Below, piece by piece: positions 52,138-61,508 of a DNA stretch of 64,000 nt (positions are counted from its first letter, which is position 1; the number at the start of each line of letters is the position of its first letter). Origin of the DNA: Clostridium_B lapidicellarium. GTDB lineage: Bacteria; Bacillota; Clostridia; Clostridiales; Clostridiaceae. Below the pieces are notes generated by a model. That model saw only the letters and a list, made by a program, of their open reading frames with translations, ran no database searches and had not been told where the DNA came from. The translations under genes were made by a program, and so were the position numbers. The stretch is from positions 1-64,000 of the forward strand of contig NZ_JBGFFE010000004.1 in assembly GCF_041224415.1 (NCBI RefSeq). Direction: 5' to 3'.

Positions 52138-52335
52138 CTATTTCTGTGAACCCTTTTTTTGAAATTCATCGTAGATATCCCCAAAGATATGGCTATCTTT
52201 ATCAACAAATAAACATTCATCAGGTTCATCTTTCATGATTACCGGCCCTGAACTGCTGTCAAATACACAGTATCTTGATCCCCCATAATCCAATTTTTCA
52301 CACCCGCACTGCCAGCATTCATGACTTATTTTCAT
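52138..52335 (-). CDS. Small Cys-containing hypothetical protein, 65 aa
   Basis: Not recognised. Four Cys are concentrated at the N-terminus and middle (ECWQCGCEK, then YCVF) and one later (DECLF), enough for a metal site. The protein is acidic and cytoplasmic. GGAGATGAT precedes the start and a strong terminator follows, so it is a genuine one-gene unit. Confidence 0.6.
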   Translation of the reverse strand: MKISHECWQCGCEKLDYGGSRYCVFDSSSGPVIMKDEPDECLFVDKDSHIFGDIYDEFQKKGSQK

Positions 52336-52420
52336 TATATCATCTCCAAGTTTTTAAGATCTATTATAAATAAAAAAGTCAAAAATGTTAAGAGCTAAAT
52401 ACAAATTTAACCATACTGAG

Positions 52421-53461
52421 TTATTCTGAATCCTTATTATATATAGGTGCTATTTCATCTTCAAAATTCTGGGATATGACTCCGCATCCACCAACTATAC
52501 CTATTTCAGTGTCTGATGTAGCATTTTTCTTTATATATGCTACAGCGTTATTTGTAGCTTCCGTTGAATCTTTATCCACTAATACAAGGGGTGCTGAATA
52601 TTTTCCAGCCACTGCAGAGGCCACCAGTGCATCTGCATACATATTGTCCGGAACCGATGGGCTTGCACTTGCAACATATAACTTACCAGCCTTAAAACTG
52701 TCCTTAAATGCATCTAATACCTTCAAATTGGTATCAAACCTGTCTGCCCCACCATCTATCCTCTTAGTTGCTCCAAGGGAATTATAGATAGTGTCATTTA
52801 TCACATTTTCAGTTCCAACAACTACCGCATTGGACTTATTCGTTTTTATAAAATCCACTACCGGTTTAGTTAAAGATTGATTATTATCTGCCAGCAGCAA
52901 TATCTCCTCCTTGGAAGCTGCTGCCGGTGCTGCTGAAAGGGCATCGGAAAATCCATTTCCGCTGGCAATCACTACATTGCTGGGATCAACACCTAATTTA
53001 ACCAATCTGTCGGCTATCTTCACATTGGTTTCATATCTGTTAGCTCCACCCAATTCTGCCAGAGCATAATTGTCTTTGAGTTCATTTCTTATATTCTGTG
53101 AAATAGAACCAACTCCGCCAATCACATATATAACCTTAGGTTTTAACATATCAATTTCATCTTTAGCATATGGATCCAATGTATTTTGTGTAGTTAAAAT
53201 TATAGGTGCATCCAATTTCTTGGCCAGTACTGAAGCACTGGCTGCATCTGCATATTGTTCCCCGGATACCAACACCACATTGTCGCTTCCATTAGGCCAA
53301 TTTACCTTTGCTACACGGGCAGCAGTCGCGTATCTGTTGACACCGCTCATCCTTACAATTTTGCTGTTTTCTGCCTTAACCGGGCCAATTGACAAAGCTG
53401 TGGTCAAAATCAAAGACATAAATGCAACAACTGCAATTGATTTTAAACTCTTTCTGTACAT
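52421..53461 (-). CDS. Secreted cell-wall-binding repeat 2 (CWB2) protein
   Basis: About 346 residues from ATG 53461 (GGAGGATGAGG upstream). The signal peptide is visible (KSIAVVAFMSLILTTALSIG, cleaved near VKA-ENS). The rest is three CWB2 repeats of about 95 residues, each with the pattern RMSGVNRYATAARVA, GGANRYETNVKIAD or DGGADRFDTNLKVLD followed by VYVASG-like and VGG motifs. CWB2 modules anchor proteins to secondary wall polymer. There is no other domain, so it would be a bare wall-binding or S-layer-like protein. Confidence 0.88.
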   Translation of the reverse strand: MYRKSLKSIAVVAFMSLILTTALSIGPVKAENSKIVRMSGVNRYATAARVAKVNWPNGSDNVVLVSGEQYADAASASVLAKKLDAPIILTTQNTLDPYAKDEIDMLKPKVIYVIGGVGSISQNIRNELKDNYALAELGGANRYETNVKIADRLVKLGVDPSNVVIASGNGFSDALSAAPAAASKEEILLLADNNQSLTKPVVDFIKTNKSNAVVVGTENVINDTIYNSLGATKRIDGGADRFDTNLKVLDAFKDSFKAGKLYVASASPSVPDNMYADALVASAVAGKYSAPLVLVDKDSTEATNNAVAYIKKNATSDTEIGIVGGCGVISQNFEDEIAPIYNKDSE

Positions 53462-53557
53462 ATATAACCTCATCCTCCTAAAAATTATATAATCATTCAT
53501 ATATTTATATAATTCATTTTATAAATATATGTATCCGTTTAAGAGTATGGCAAAATG

Positions 53558-53586
53558 AAAAACACCAAGCACACAGCCTAGTGTTT
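53558..53586 (-). terminator. Terminator of rnpB
   Basis: On the minus strand AAACACTAGGC pairs with GCTTGGTGTTT (with G-T pairs), then TTTTC. It follows the P1 helix of RNase P RNA by about ten bases. Confidence 0.78.
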
Positions 53587-53593
53587 TCAGCCC

Positions 53594-53962
53594 GTAAGTA
53601 AATCTGTAAGCCGAGTTCTGTATTAGACAATCATCTATCTAGACCCATTGTTGCCAGTGGGTTCCAGCGATACTACCCGAAAGCAAAGCGGGCCACTTTT
53701 CTCATGCTTTCCTATTCGATCTTGCTTCAGATGGGGTTTACACAGCCGCAGGATCACCCCTGCGCTGGTGAGCTCTTACCTCGCCTTTCCAACCTTACTG
53801 CAGTCAAAATCAAATATAATCTGTTTCTGCAGCGGTATATTTCTGTTGCACTTTCCTTCAGGTCACCCTGACTGGGAGTTACCCAGCACCCTGCCCTATG
53901 AAGCTCGGACTTTCCTCTGCTGTAATTGTAATTTTAAAGCAGCGATTGTCTGGTTTACTTAC
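53594..53962 (-). ncRNA. rnpB: RNase P RNA (class A)
   Basis: About 369 bases. The ends pair as P1 (GTAAGTAAACC with GATTTACTTAC). Conserved elements of the catalytic core are present: GAGGAAAGTCCGAGCTTC near the 5' end, AAGGGTGAAA-like region as GGAAAGTGCAACAGAAA, and GTAAACCCCATCTG; near the 3' end ACAGAACTCGGCTTAC. The RNA removes 5' leaders from pre-tRNAs with the protein RnpA. It is closed by its own terminator. Confidence 0.95.
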
Positions 53963-54033
53963 GTTACTCATCTTATCATAGTTATTATTATATTACAATA
54001 GTAATTCAAATTTTTTATATAGAAAACCACAGA

Positions 54034-54747
54034 TTATTTAGAATCGCCGCCATAATATATTATCCTCCCGCAATTGTCACAATAAACTATATTCTTGTGA
54101 TTTTTGATCTCATCTATAGTCACGGCAGATACTTTCATCCTGCATCCTGAGCACACCCCGTTCAATATTTTCGCGGCTCCAGTTCCTTTAACAGAACATA
54201 ACTCATTGAATTTATCCAATAATCTTGGGGGAAGTTTTTTCTCACAATTCAATATATCCTTTTCAGCCTCTTCCATATTCTTTTTAGTTTCAATTATCTT
54301 GTCATTCCCAAATTTTTTATTTTCATAAAATTCATCTTTTATATCGATTAATTTTTTTCTGAGAACATCTCTTTCCTTTGACAGATCTTCCTCTTCACAC
54401 ATCATATCCAAACTCTTTTCTTCAAGATCCTTGATTTCGTCTTCCTTTAATTTAATAGATTTTTCCAGAGTATTTATGAATTTCAAATCATATTTCATAT
54501 TTCCATAAAGTTTATCCTCTTCCTGTTTCAATTCTTTTCTTACATCCTGAAGTTTTTTTTCAAACTGCTCGATGCTTTCCTTAACCATTTTAAGCTTGGA
54601 ATCTACATTCTTATATTCTGATTTTTTTTCATCGAACTGTTTCTTTTTCTCTTTCATAAAATCATTATTGGGTCTTTCCTTTAAAACTTTTTCCGCTTTT
54701 TTTATAATCTCTCTATCCTGCTGAATTTTTAAAAGTAAATCTAACAT
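54034..54747 (-). CDS. Zinc-ribbon coiled-coil protein (zf-RING_7/DUF164)
   Basis: A 237-residue protein. Residues 1 to about 180 are a long charged coiled coil; the C-terminus is a C4 zinc ribbon (CSGCRMKVSA, then YCDNCGRIIYY). The family is linked by context with Nif3 and RNase P/rpoD regions in Firmicutes and actinobacteria. Its molecular role is unknown. It lies downstream of nif3 and after that operon's terminator. Confidence 0.87.
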   Translation of the reverse strand: MLDLLLKIQQDREIIKKAEKVLKERPNNDFMKEKKKQFDEKKSEYKNVDSKLKMVKESIEQFEKKLQDVRKELKQEEDKLYGNMKYDLKFINTLEKSIKLKEDEIKDLEEKSLDMMCEEEDLSKERDVLRKKLIDIKDEFYENKKFGNDKIIETKKNMEEAEKDILNCEKKLPPRLLDKFNELCSVKGTGAAKILNGVCSGCRMKVSAVTIDEIKNHKNIVYCDNCGRIIYYGGDSK

Positions 54748-54801
54748 TTATTTTCTCTTCCCCTTTCTGCTACCTGAACTTTAAAATCACTTAATACAAA
54801 A

Positions 54802-54833
54802 AAGTAGAAATGAATTTAAATTCATTTCTACTT
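54802..54833 (-). terminator. Terminator after the trmK-nif3 pair
   Basis: AAGTAGAAATGAATTT and AAATTCATTTCTACTT are a perfect 16-bp inverted repeat; TTTTTTG follows on the minus strand. It overlaps the Nif3 stop codon. Confidence 0.85.
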
Positions 54834-55646
54834 ACATTTATATGGATCTCTGTTAACTTTTGATAAAATCACATTATTTTCAAATCCAAGGGATTTTATT
54901 TTATTTTGCAAAAACACAGCTACCTTTTTCATAGCTGGCCATTCAGTCCCAAAATGACCTGCATCAATTACCGCTATACCCTGTTCTTCAAAATCACTGA
55001 CATAATGATAAGTGGTGTCTCCTGTAATTATGCAATCGACTCCCTGCAATCTTACTTCATTAAAATAACTCTGTCCGCTTCCATTTATCACTGCAATCTT
55101 TTCTATAAGCTTAAACTCATTTCCCACATACCTAACTGAAGGTATTTCCAGACACCTTTTTACCTTATTGCAGAGCTCGCTTAAAATAATAGGTTCTCTA
55201 AGACGGCTTATCCTTCCTATTCCATCCCTATATTCTAATCTGCCATCAACTTTCACAGGTTCAATGACGTCACTGGAATCAAACCCAAGCATCTCCATAA
55301 TTATATCATTTATTCCTCCCTGTGCAGAATCAAGATTGGTATGACAGGAATAAACATTTATATGATTTTCTATCAGCATCATTATCTTTTTGCCAAGCAA
55401 GCTGCCCACAGTTATACTGTCCGGCCTTTTAAACAAAAGTGGATGATGGGTAAATATAAGATTACATTTATTTTGCTGTGCCTCTTCTATAACCTTCAAA
55501 GTGCAGTCCAATGACACCAATATGGAAGTGACCTCACATTCCATATCTCCTACCATAAGTCCTACGTTGTCATAACTTTCCTTAAGTCTAGGAGGTGCAT
55601 ACTTTTCAATTATATTCTTTATATCATTTATTTTCAACTGCATCAT
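54828..55646 (-). CDS. Nif3-like dinuclear metal centre hexameric protein
   Basis: A 272-residue member of the Nif3/YqfO family (GTP cyclohydrolase 1 type 2 fold). Metal ligands lie in IFTHHPLLFK, NLDSAQGG and the late DAGHFGTEWPAMK. Length fits the short form without the central insertion. The biochemical role is unsettled. It overlaps trmK by four bases (55643-55646), and this pair with rpoD-dnaG is a conserved clostridial arrangement. Confidence 0.92.
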   Translation of the reverse strand: MMQLKINDIKNIIEKYAPPRLKESYDNVGLMVGDMECEVTSILVSLDCTLKVIEEAQQNKCNLIFTHHPLLFKRPDSITVGSLLGKKIMMLIENHINVYSCHTNLDSAQGGINDIIMEMLGFDSSDVIEPVKVDGRLEYRDGIGRISRLREPIILSELCNKVKRCLEIPSVRYVGNEFKLIEKIAVINGSGQSYFNEVRLQGVDCIITGDTTYHYVSDFEEQGIAVIDAGHFGTEWPAMKKVAVFLQNKIKSLGFENNVILSKVNRDPYKCK

Positions 55647-56323
55647 ATCAGCTCCCGCAATTTCCTTATTTTAGCCTGTAGCTCTATTTTCCTTCTATTG
55701 GCCAGTTCGGTATGGCCCTTTATATTCAAAATTATTTTCCTGTAATTTTCTATCTTGCTTTCTATAAATTTTGAGAGATACCTATGCTTTTTTTCTATTA
55801 AAATTTTTCCAACTTCATAAAATATACTGTCAACTTTCTCTATATCAGAAGCATATTCTATTTTAATTATCTCATAAAATCTATTTTCGTCAATACATAA
55901 TTCTTCATCTAATATTTTAAAACCTTTTTTATAGATATACTCCCGCAGTACCTCTGAATTCTGCATGGGCTGAAGTACAAAAGAATCTGACTTTCTAAAT
56001 ACATCAATATGGCTTTCTATTATATCCGCTATAAGATTTCCTCCCATCCCTGCAATCACTATTTCCTCTGCTTCTCCAGGAGCTATGGTGGAAAGACCTT
56101 CTCCAAGTCTGCAATCTATCCTGCCGCTTAAATTCTCAGATTTTACATTGAGCATAGCCTTCTTTATGGGACCTATATTTATATCTGATGCTATAACCCT
56201 GCTGCAAATATGATTTTTTATCAGATAAATAGGCACGTATCCATGATCCGTACCTATATCCGCTGCACAGCGGCATTTATCCACCATACACGCAACAGTT
56301 TTTAGCCTTGAACTGATTTCCAT
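55643..56323 (-). CDS. trmK: tRNA (adenine-22-N1)-methyltransferase
   Basis: A 226-residue methyltransferase that makes m1A22 in bacterial tRNA. The S-adenosylmethionine site is CAADIGTDHGYVPIYL; EEIVIAGMGGNLIADII and QPMQNSEVLREYI are typical of TrmK, with a C-terminal coiled coil. It is upstream of nif3 in one operon. Confidence 0.92.
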   Translation of the reverse strand: MEISSRLKTVACMVDKCRCAADIGTDHGYVPIYLIKNHICSRVIASDINIGPIKKAMLNVKSENLSGRIDCRLGEGLSTIAPGEAEEIVIAGMGGNLIADIIESHIDVFRKSDSFVLQPMQNSEVLREYIYKKGFKILDEELCIDENRFYEIIKIEYASDIEKVDSIFYEVGKILIEKKHRYLSKFIESKIENYRKIILNIKGHTELANRRKIELQAKIRKLRELI

Positions 56324-56332
56324 ATACTTCTC

Positions 56333-57223
56333 CTATCTAAACGTGCAGAGTATTCTAATCTGCATGATAAAATAAAACAGTGCCACTATAAAAGATATAT
56401 ATATGTATTTATAAGAATACCTTTTATCATATTTTGAGTAAATATATCCTGCATAATACATACAAAAAAGTACTCCCATGTTTAAGATTCCATAAGACAT
56501 CTGTTTGAATGCAAATTGTTTGCCTGTCCCAAACTTTACAGCCATAAATCTCGTGTCAAAACTAACGGGCATTCTATCTGGTAATTTTCCATACAAGTAT
56601 AAGATTATCGGTATCAACGCAAGTAAAACAACAACTATAGAAGTAATTATAAATGGAATGAAAAATTTAGGTTCCTTGTTTATGGAAATACTCTTACTCA
56701 GTCTATTTTCCCATTTAAAACAATTTATCCTTCTTTTTTCTAATTCTTCTGTAAATTTTTTAAAATTCTCCGGAGATAATCCATAATTTGCAGTATCTGT
56801 TTTTAAATACACTACATTTTTAGTCGAAGTGACAAACATATAGGTGTTACCTATCTTATCAATAAAAGATCTACCTATTGCAAATTTATTTTTACCGTAT
56901 CCTGATAATTTAACTCCCCTTATATGTCCCTGTGAGCTCTGGTACATCTGAATAGTTTTAAATGGAATTTCTTCATTTTTAAGACTAAGCGCACTGGTTA
57001 TATACAAATTATCTTCATCCATCGAATATTTAAGAGTACCACAAATAACAATATAATAAAGCTGATATAAATTTAAAAAGAGCAATGTAAATTTTAATAA
57101 ATTATATATCTCATAGGAATTCACAAAATTTATTAAAAATATAAGTACGGCATCATACAAAATCATCAAACCTATAATAAAATACACACCTACTCCTTTT
57201 GCAGCTCTATAGGTAATTTTCAC
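56333..57223 (-). CDS. Membrane protein with bacterial PH-like and DUF1648-like parts
   Basis: A 296-residue protein. Two N-terminal membrane segments lead to a PH-like segment (about 65-150; YSMDEDNLYITSALS, EIPFKTIQMYQSS). A middle segment pair precedes KLPDRMPVSFDTRFMAVKFG, the DUF1648 pattern, and two more segments end it. The family is common in Firmicutes with unknown function. It begins after rpoD but ends just before trmK, ten bases away. Confidence 0.75.
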   Translation of the reverse strand: MKITYRAAKGVGVYFIIGLMILYDAVLIFLINFVNSYEIYNLLKFTLLFLNLYQLYYIVICGTLKYSMDEDNLYITSALSLKNEEIPFKTIQMYQSSQGHIRGVKLSGYGKNKFAIGRSFIDKIGNTYMFVTSTKNVVYLKTDTANYGLSPENFKKFTEELEKRRINCFKWENRLSKSISINKEPKFFIPFIITSIVVVLLALIPIILYLYGKLPDRMPVSFDTRFMAVKFGTGKQFAFKQMSYGILNMGVLFCMYYAGYIYSKYDKRYSYKYIYISFIVALFYFIMQIRILCTFR

Positions 57224-57263
57224 TTCACTATCACCTTCTTTGTTAATAATTATATCATAAAAT

Positions 57264-57293
57264 AATTAAAGCACCTTTAATTGGTGCTTTAAT
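57264..57293 (-). terminator. Terminator of the dnaG-rpoD operon
   Basis: TTAAAGCACC and GGTGCTTTAA form a 10-bp stem; AATTATTTT follows on the minus strand. It overlaps the rpoD stop. Confidence 0.78.
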
Positions 57294-58353
57294 CTAAATA
57301 ATCTTTTAACTTTTTGCTTCTACTCGGGTGCCTCAGTTTTCTAAGAGCCTTGGCTTCTATCTGTCTTATTCTCTCTCTAGTCACATTAAATTCCTTCCCG
57401 ACTTCTTCCAAAGTTCTTGCCCTTCCGTCATCCAGCCCGAATCTCAGCCTCAGCACTTTTTCCTCCCTGGGAGTCAAGGTGTCAAGAACATTTATGAGTT
57501 GTTCCTTGAGCATTGTAAAAGCTGCCGCTTCCGCCGGTGCAGGTGCTTCGTCGTCCGGTATGAAATCTCCAAGATGGCTGTCTTCCTCTTCTCCAATAGG
57601 GGTTTCAAGGGATACGGGTTCCTGGGCTATCTTCATAATTTCCCTAACTTTATCCACGGGCATTTCCATTATCTTGGCTACCTCTTCAGGATGTGGATCC
57701 CTGCCTAATTCCTGAAGCAGCTGCCTGGAAACTCTGATAAGTTTATTTATTGTCTCCACCATATGGACAGGTATTCTTATAGTCCTTGCCTGATCTGCAA
57801 TTGCTCTTGTAATTGCCTGCCTTATCCACCAGGTAGCATAGGTGCTGAATTTGTACCCCTTTCTGTAGTCAAACTTTTCAACTGCTTTTATAAGCCCTAA
57901 ATTTCCTTCCTGGATTAAATCCAGAAACAACATTCCCCTGCCTACATACCTCTTCGCTATACTGACTACCAATCTCAAATTAGCTTCCGCAAGTTTCTTT
58001 TTAGCTTCTTGATCTCCCGCCTCTATTCTCTTGGCAAGGGATATTTCTTCTTCCGGCAAGAGCAATGAAACTTTTCCTATTTCTTTTAAATACATTCTAA
58101 CTGGATCATCTATGGCCACACCTTCCGGAACCGACAAATCCAAATTCTTTTCATCTTTATTAGTCCCATTTAAATCTCCAGTTACTTCTACACCCATGGA
58201 TTCGAGTGTTTCATATATTTTCTCTATCTGTTCAGGGCTTAAATCCACCTCTTCCAATTCATCCATTATCTCTTTATAAGTTAAAGTGCCTTTTTTCTTC
58301 CCTTTTTCTATAAGCTTTTTGACTAGCTGTATTTTTGAATTTCTACTCTTCAT
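57289..58353 (-). CDS. rpoD: RNA polymerase primary sigma factor
   Basis: About 354 residues. Region 1.2 (VRMYLKEIGKVSLLLPEEE), 2.3/2.4 (YKFSTYATWWIRQAITRA) and 4.2 (NVTRERIRQIEAKALRKL) are typical of the vegetative sigma factor SigA. I place the start at ATG 58353, because AAAGGAGG precedes it; the ATG at 58374 overlaps the dnaG stop. It follows dnaG in the usual dnaG-rpoD macromolecular synthesis operon. Confidence 0.97.
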   Translation of the reverse strand: MKSRNSKIQLVKKLIEKGKKKGTLTYKEIMDELEEVDLSPEQIEKIYETLESMGVEVTGDLNGTNKDEKNLDLSVPEGVAIDDPVRMYLKEIGKVSLLLPEEEISLAKRIEAGDQEAKKKLAEANLRLVVSIAKRYVGRGMLFLDLIQEGNLGLIKAVEKFDYRKGYKFSTYATWWIRQAITRAIADQARTIRIPVHMVETINKLIRVSRQLLQELGRDPHPEEVAKIMEMPVDKVREIMKIAQEPVSLETPIGEEEDSHLGDFIPDDEAPAPAEAAAFTMLKEQLINVLDTLTPREEKVLRLRFGLDDGRARTLEEVGKEFNVTRERIRQIEAKALRKLRHPSRSKKLKDYLD

Positions 58354-58373
58354 TTTCTTGCCTCCTTTAACCA

Positions 58374-60146
58374 TTACTGCAACTCACCAATCCTTTTCTG
58401 TATTTCAATTAACTTTTGTGCCAATTTCAAAGATTCATTCAATCTTCCCTCAGATTCGAACTTTTTTATTTCACCAATAATATAATTTTTGGATTCCTCT
58501 AATCTATGTTTTTTAATCTTATTTACAAAATCATCTATTAAACCTCTATAATCATAATTATCATATAATATCCTGGTATCCATAATCTCTACCCACTCTT
58601 TAGATGTATTCACATCATCGCACTTTACCTCTATCAATTTTTTTCGTTTTTCTACATCATAGTTCATATTCTTCACTATATATCCATATATTTTCCTGTG
58701 ACTTTCCAGTATAATATCCTCAGCACCTATTTTATCCAGTGAATATTTAAAAGCCTCCTCATTTTCAAGAATTAACTTTAAGAGAGCCCTTTCCGCCTTT
58801 AAATATGCTGGTTCTAAATATAATTTTTGTCCAAAACCCATATCTATATTCATATTTTCATGTTTTTTTACATTTTTTTGGATATTCCTCTCATTTAACA
58901 TATCATAAAGTACCTGATCTCTTATGCCTGTTTCTTCCGATAATTTCTTCAAATACACTTCTCTTTCTATAGGATCCACTTTTGCCAGTACTTCAAGTAC
59001 TTTCTCTGCATATTTAACAGTACCTTCCGTACTGTTAAAATTCACGCTTTCCCTTATATTTTGGATTTTATACTCTATAAGGGGAACAGCTTTATCTACA
59101 AGTTTCAAAAATCCCTCTCTGCCGTTGTCCCTGACAAATTCATCTGGATCCTTGCCGTCCGGTATCTGCAGTACCTCAACTTCCATGCCAACTTTCTTTA
59201 GTATATCCATACCACGTACCGTTGCCATCTGACCAGCCGTATCTGCATCATAAGATATTATAACTTTATCTGCATATCTTGCCATAAGTCTAGCCTGATT
59301 TACAGTAAGGGCTGTTCCCAGCGAAGCCACCACATTGGTTATGCCGCATTGATGAAGAGATATACAGTCCATATAACCCTCTACAATTATAAGCACTCTT
59401 GAAAAATTCCCCTTCAGTGCAAAATTTAGTCCGTAAAGGTTAGTGCCTTTCTTAAATAGAGAAGTCTCCGGTGAATTTAAATACTTAGGTTTTGAATTAT
59501 CAAGTACCCTTCCTCCAAATCCTATTACCTTCCCCCTGCTATTAAATACAGGAAAAATTATCCTATTTCTAAATCTATCGTAATAATTTCCCTTCTGGCT
59601 TTTGATTATGAGTCCTGCAGAAACCATATCCAGTTCCGTAAATCCCTCATTTTTTAAAAAGTTAAGCATATGATTCCAGCTGTCAACAGAATATCCCAAT
59701 CCAAATCTCCTTATGGTATTTTCAGTTATACCCCTGTTCGACAAATAATTCCTAGCGCTTTCACTTTTCTTTAAACAGTTAAAAAAATACCTTGCAGCCG
59801 ACGTATTTAATTTGTAAAGTTTCTGAAAAGTATTCTTTCTATGGCTGCTGCCCTTATCAAAATCTATATCTATGTTTACTCTATCTGCCAATAACTTCAC
59901 TGCTTCTGGAAAGCTTAAATTTTTATACTTCATTATAAATGTAAATACATTTCCCGCTTCTCCGCATCCAAAGCATTTGTATATCTGTTTGTCTCTTGAT
60001 ACACTAAAAGATGGAGTTTTTTCATGATGAAAGGGACATAATCCCATATAATTTCTCCCCGATTTTTTAAGCTTCACACTTTCAGATATTACATCCACTA
60101 TGTCATTTTCTTCTTTTACTTTTTGAATGACATCTTCCGATATCAC
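58374..60146 (-). CDS. dnaG: DNA primase
   Basis: A 590-residue primase that lays down RNA primers at the fork. N-terminal CHC2 zinc finger (CPFHHEKTPSFSV, then CFGCGEAGNVF), TOPRIM domain with IIVEGYMDCISLH and SYDADTAGQMATVRG (metal-binding Asp residues), and a C-terminal helicase-binding region. Normal length. First gene of the operon with rpoD. Confidence 0.97.
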   Translation of the reverse strand: MISEDVIQKVKEENDIVDVISESVKLKKSGRNYMGLCPFHHEKTPSFSVSRDKQIYKCFGCGEAGNVFTFIMKYKNLSFPEAVKLLADRVNIDIDFDKGSSHRKNTFQKLYKLNTSAARYFFNCLKKSESARNYLSNRGITENTIRRFGLGYSVDSWNHMLNFLKNEGFTELDMVSAGLIIKSQKGNYYDRFRNRIIFPVFNSRGKVIGFGGRVLDNSKPKYLNSPETSLFKKGTNLYGLNFALKGNFSRVLIIVEGYMDCISLHQCGITNVVASLGTALTVNQARLMARYADKVIISYDADTAGQMATVRGMDILKKVGMEVEVLQIPDGKDPDEFVRDNGREGFLKLVDKAVPLIEYKIQNIRESVNFNSTEGTVKYAEKVLEVLAKVDPIEREVYLKKLSEETGIRDQVLYDMLNERNIQKNVKKHENMNIDMGFGQKLYLEPAYLKAERALLKLILENEEAFKYSLDKIGAEDIILESHRKIYGYIVKNMNYDVEKRKKLIEVKCDDVNTSKEWVEIMDTRILYDNYDYRGLIDDFVNKIKKHRLEESKNYIIGEIKKFESEGRLNESLKLAQKLIEIQKRIGELQ

Positions 60147-60362
60147 TAAATAATCCCACCTATCTTAAAAATTAATAAACCCAAATTATTGCGTCCAAGG
60201 ATAAATATATTCGACATAAATTACTATATTCCTTCTTTAATGCTAAAAATTTTTATTCCCAAGTAAGAATATATTATATATATTCTTTACAGAAATTAAA
60301 TATCCTTCAATTTCAGTTACTACCCAATTGTATTTTACCCATATAATAGCAGAAATTATTCC

Positions 60363-61388
60363 TTAACATATAACAAACTTAGGTACATATATGTTGTGAA
60401 ACATTATAAGACAATAATCATCGCTCATTCCGGATATATAGTCCGCCACTCCCCTGTAAATACCCTCTTCCTTTACAATGTTAAAATAAAATTCAGGCAT
60501 TTTGTCCGGATGTTTGAAAAAATAGTTAAATACCTGTTCAAGTACAAATTTAGCTTTATCTCTCTCGGCCTTCAATATATCTCCTTTATATATTTTTTTA
60601 AACATAAAATTTCTGAGTACACAGAGTGCATCAAATACTTCATTGCTGAGAGCAACTTGTTTTATTCCATTTTTAATATTTTCCATAGTAGTATAAATGC
60701 AGTCTTTAACCAGAGTATCTATTCTATTGCTGTTGGTTCTCCCCAATACTTTTATGGCAATACCAGGTATGTCGCTTTCATTCAACAGCCCAGCCCTTAT
60801 GGAATCATCTATGTCATGATTCACATAAGCTATCTTGTCACTGTATCTGACTACCTGTCCCTCCAGGGTAAAGGCCTTTGACTTATCTGTAAAACCGCTG
60901 TGATGTAATATCCCATCCAGTACTTCCCTTGTTAAATTAAGCCCCTTGCCCTGTTTTTCTATTCTAGTAAGTACCCTCACACTGTTTTCATTGTGCTTAA
61001 AGCCCTGCGGCAGAAGTTTATCGAGCAGTTCTTCACCACTGTGGGCAAAAGCCACATGTCCAATATCATGTCCCATGGCTATAGCTTCTATCAAATCCTC
61101 ATTCAATCCTATTCCCTTGCCTATGGTCTTTCCTATCTGATTCACTTCCAATGTATGAGTAAGCCTAGTTCTATAATGATCTCCCGGCATCTTTATATAT
61201 ACCTGAGTTTTATGCTTTAATCTTCTAAAAGATTTGCTGTGTATTATTCTGTCTCTGTCTATCATATAATCGGTTCTTATATCATCCTTTTTTTCCTTTA
61301 CATTCCTTCCCATTGTTTCAACAGAAAAGGCAGCTTGAGGTATCAGTATCAATTTTTCTTTGTGCTCTATCTTTTCCCTTATCTTCAC
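60363..61388 (-). CDS. dgt: dGTP triphosphohydrolase-like HD protein
   Basis: About 341 residues (start GTG 61388, after GAGG; an earlier GTG at 61397 is possible). The HD metal site is spread over TRLTHTLEVNQIG, AIAMGHDIGHVAFAHSG and ISGMSDDYCLIM. It splits dGTP, and related dNTPs, into deoxynucleoside and triphosphate. It lies upstream of dnaG and downstream of ppdK, a common clostridial order. Confidence 0.92.
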   Translation of the reverse strand: MKIREKIEHKEKLILIPQAAFSVETMGRNVKEKKDDIRTDYMIDRDRIIHSKSFRRLKHKTQVYIKMPGDHYRTRLTHTLEVNQIGKTIGKGIGLNEDLIEAIAMGHDIGHVAFAHSGEELLDKLLPQGFKHNENSVRVLTRIEKQGKGLNLTREVLDGILHHSGFTDKSKAFTLEGQVVRYSDKIAYVNHDIDDSIRAGLLNESDIPGIAIKVLGRTNSNRIDTLVKDCIYTTMENIKNGIKQVALSNEVFDALCVLRNFMFKKIYKGDILKAERDKAKFVLEQVFNYFFKHPDKMPEFYFNIVKEEGIYRGVADYISGMSDDYCLIMFHNIYVPKFVIC

Positions 61389-61508
61389 AGCAATCACCTC
61401 ATAAATTTATTCTACTTCACAGCTGAAAACTCCTTTTTTTAATGAAAATGTATAATATAAAGAAACTTTTAATATTATTATAGAGAAAGAAATTTTAAGG
61501 AGTTTTAT

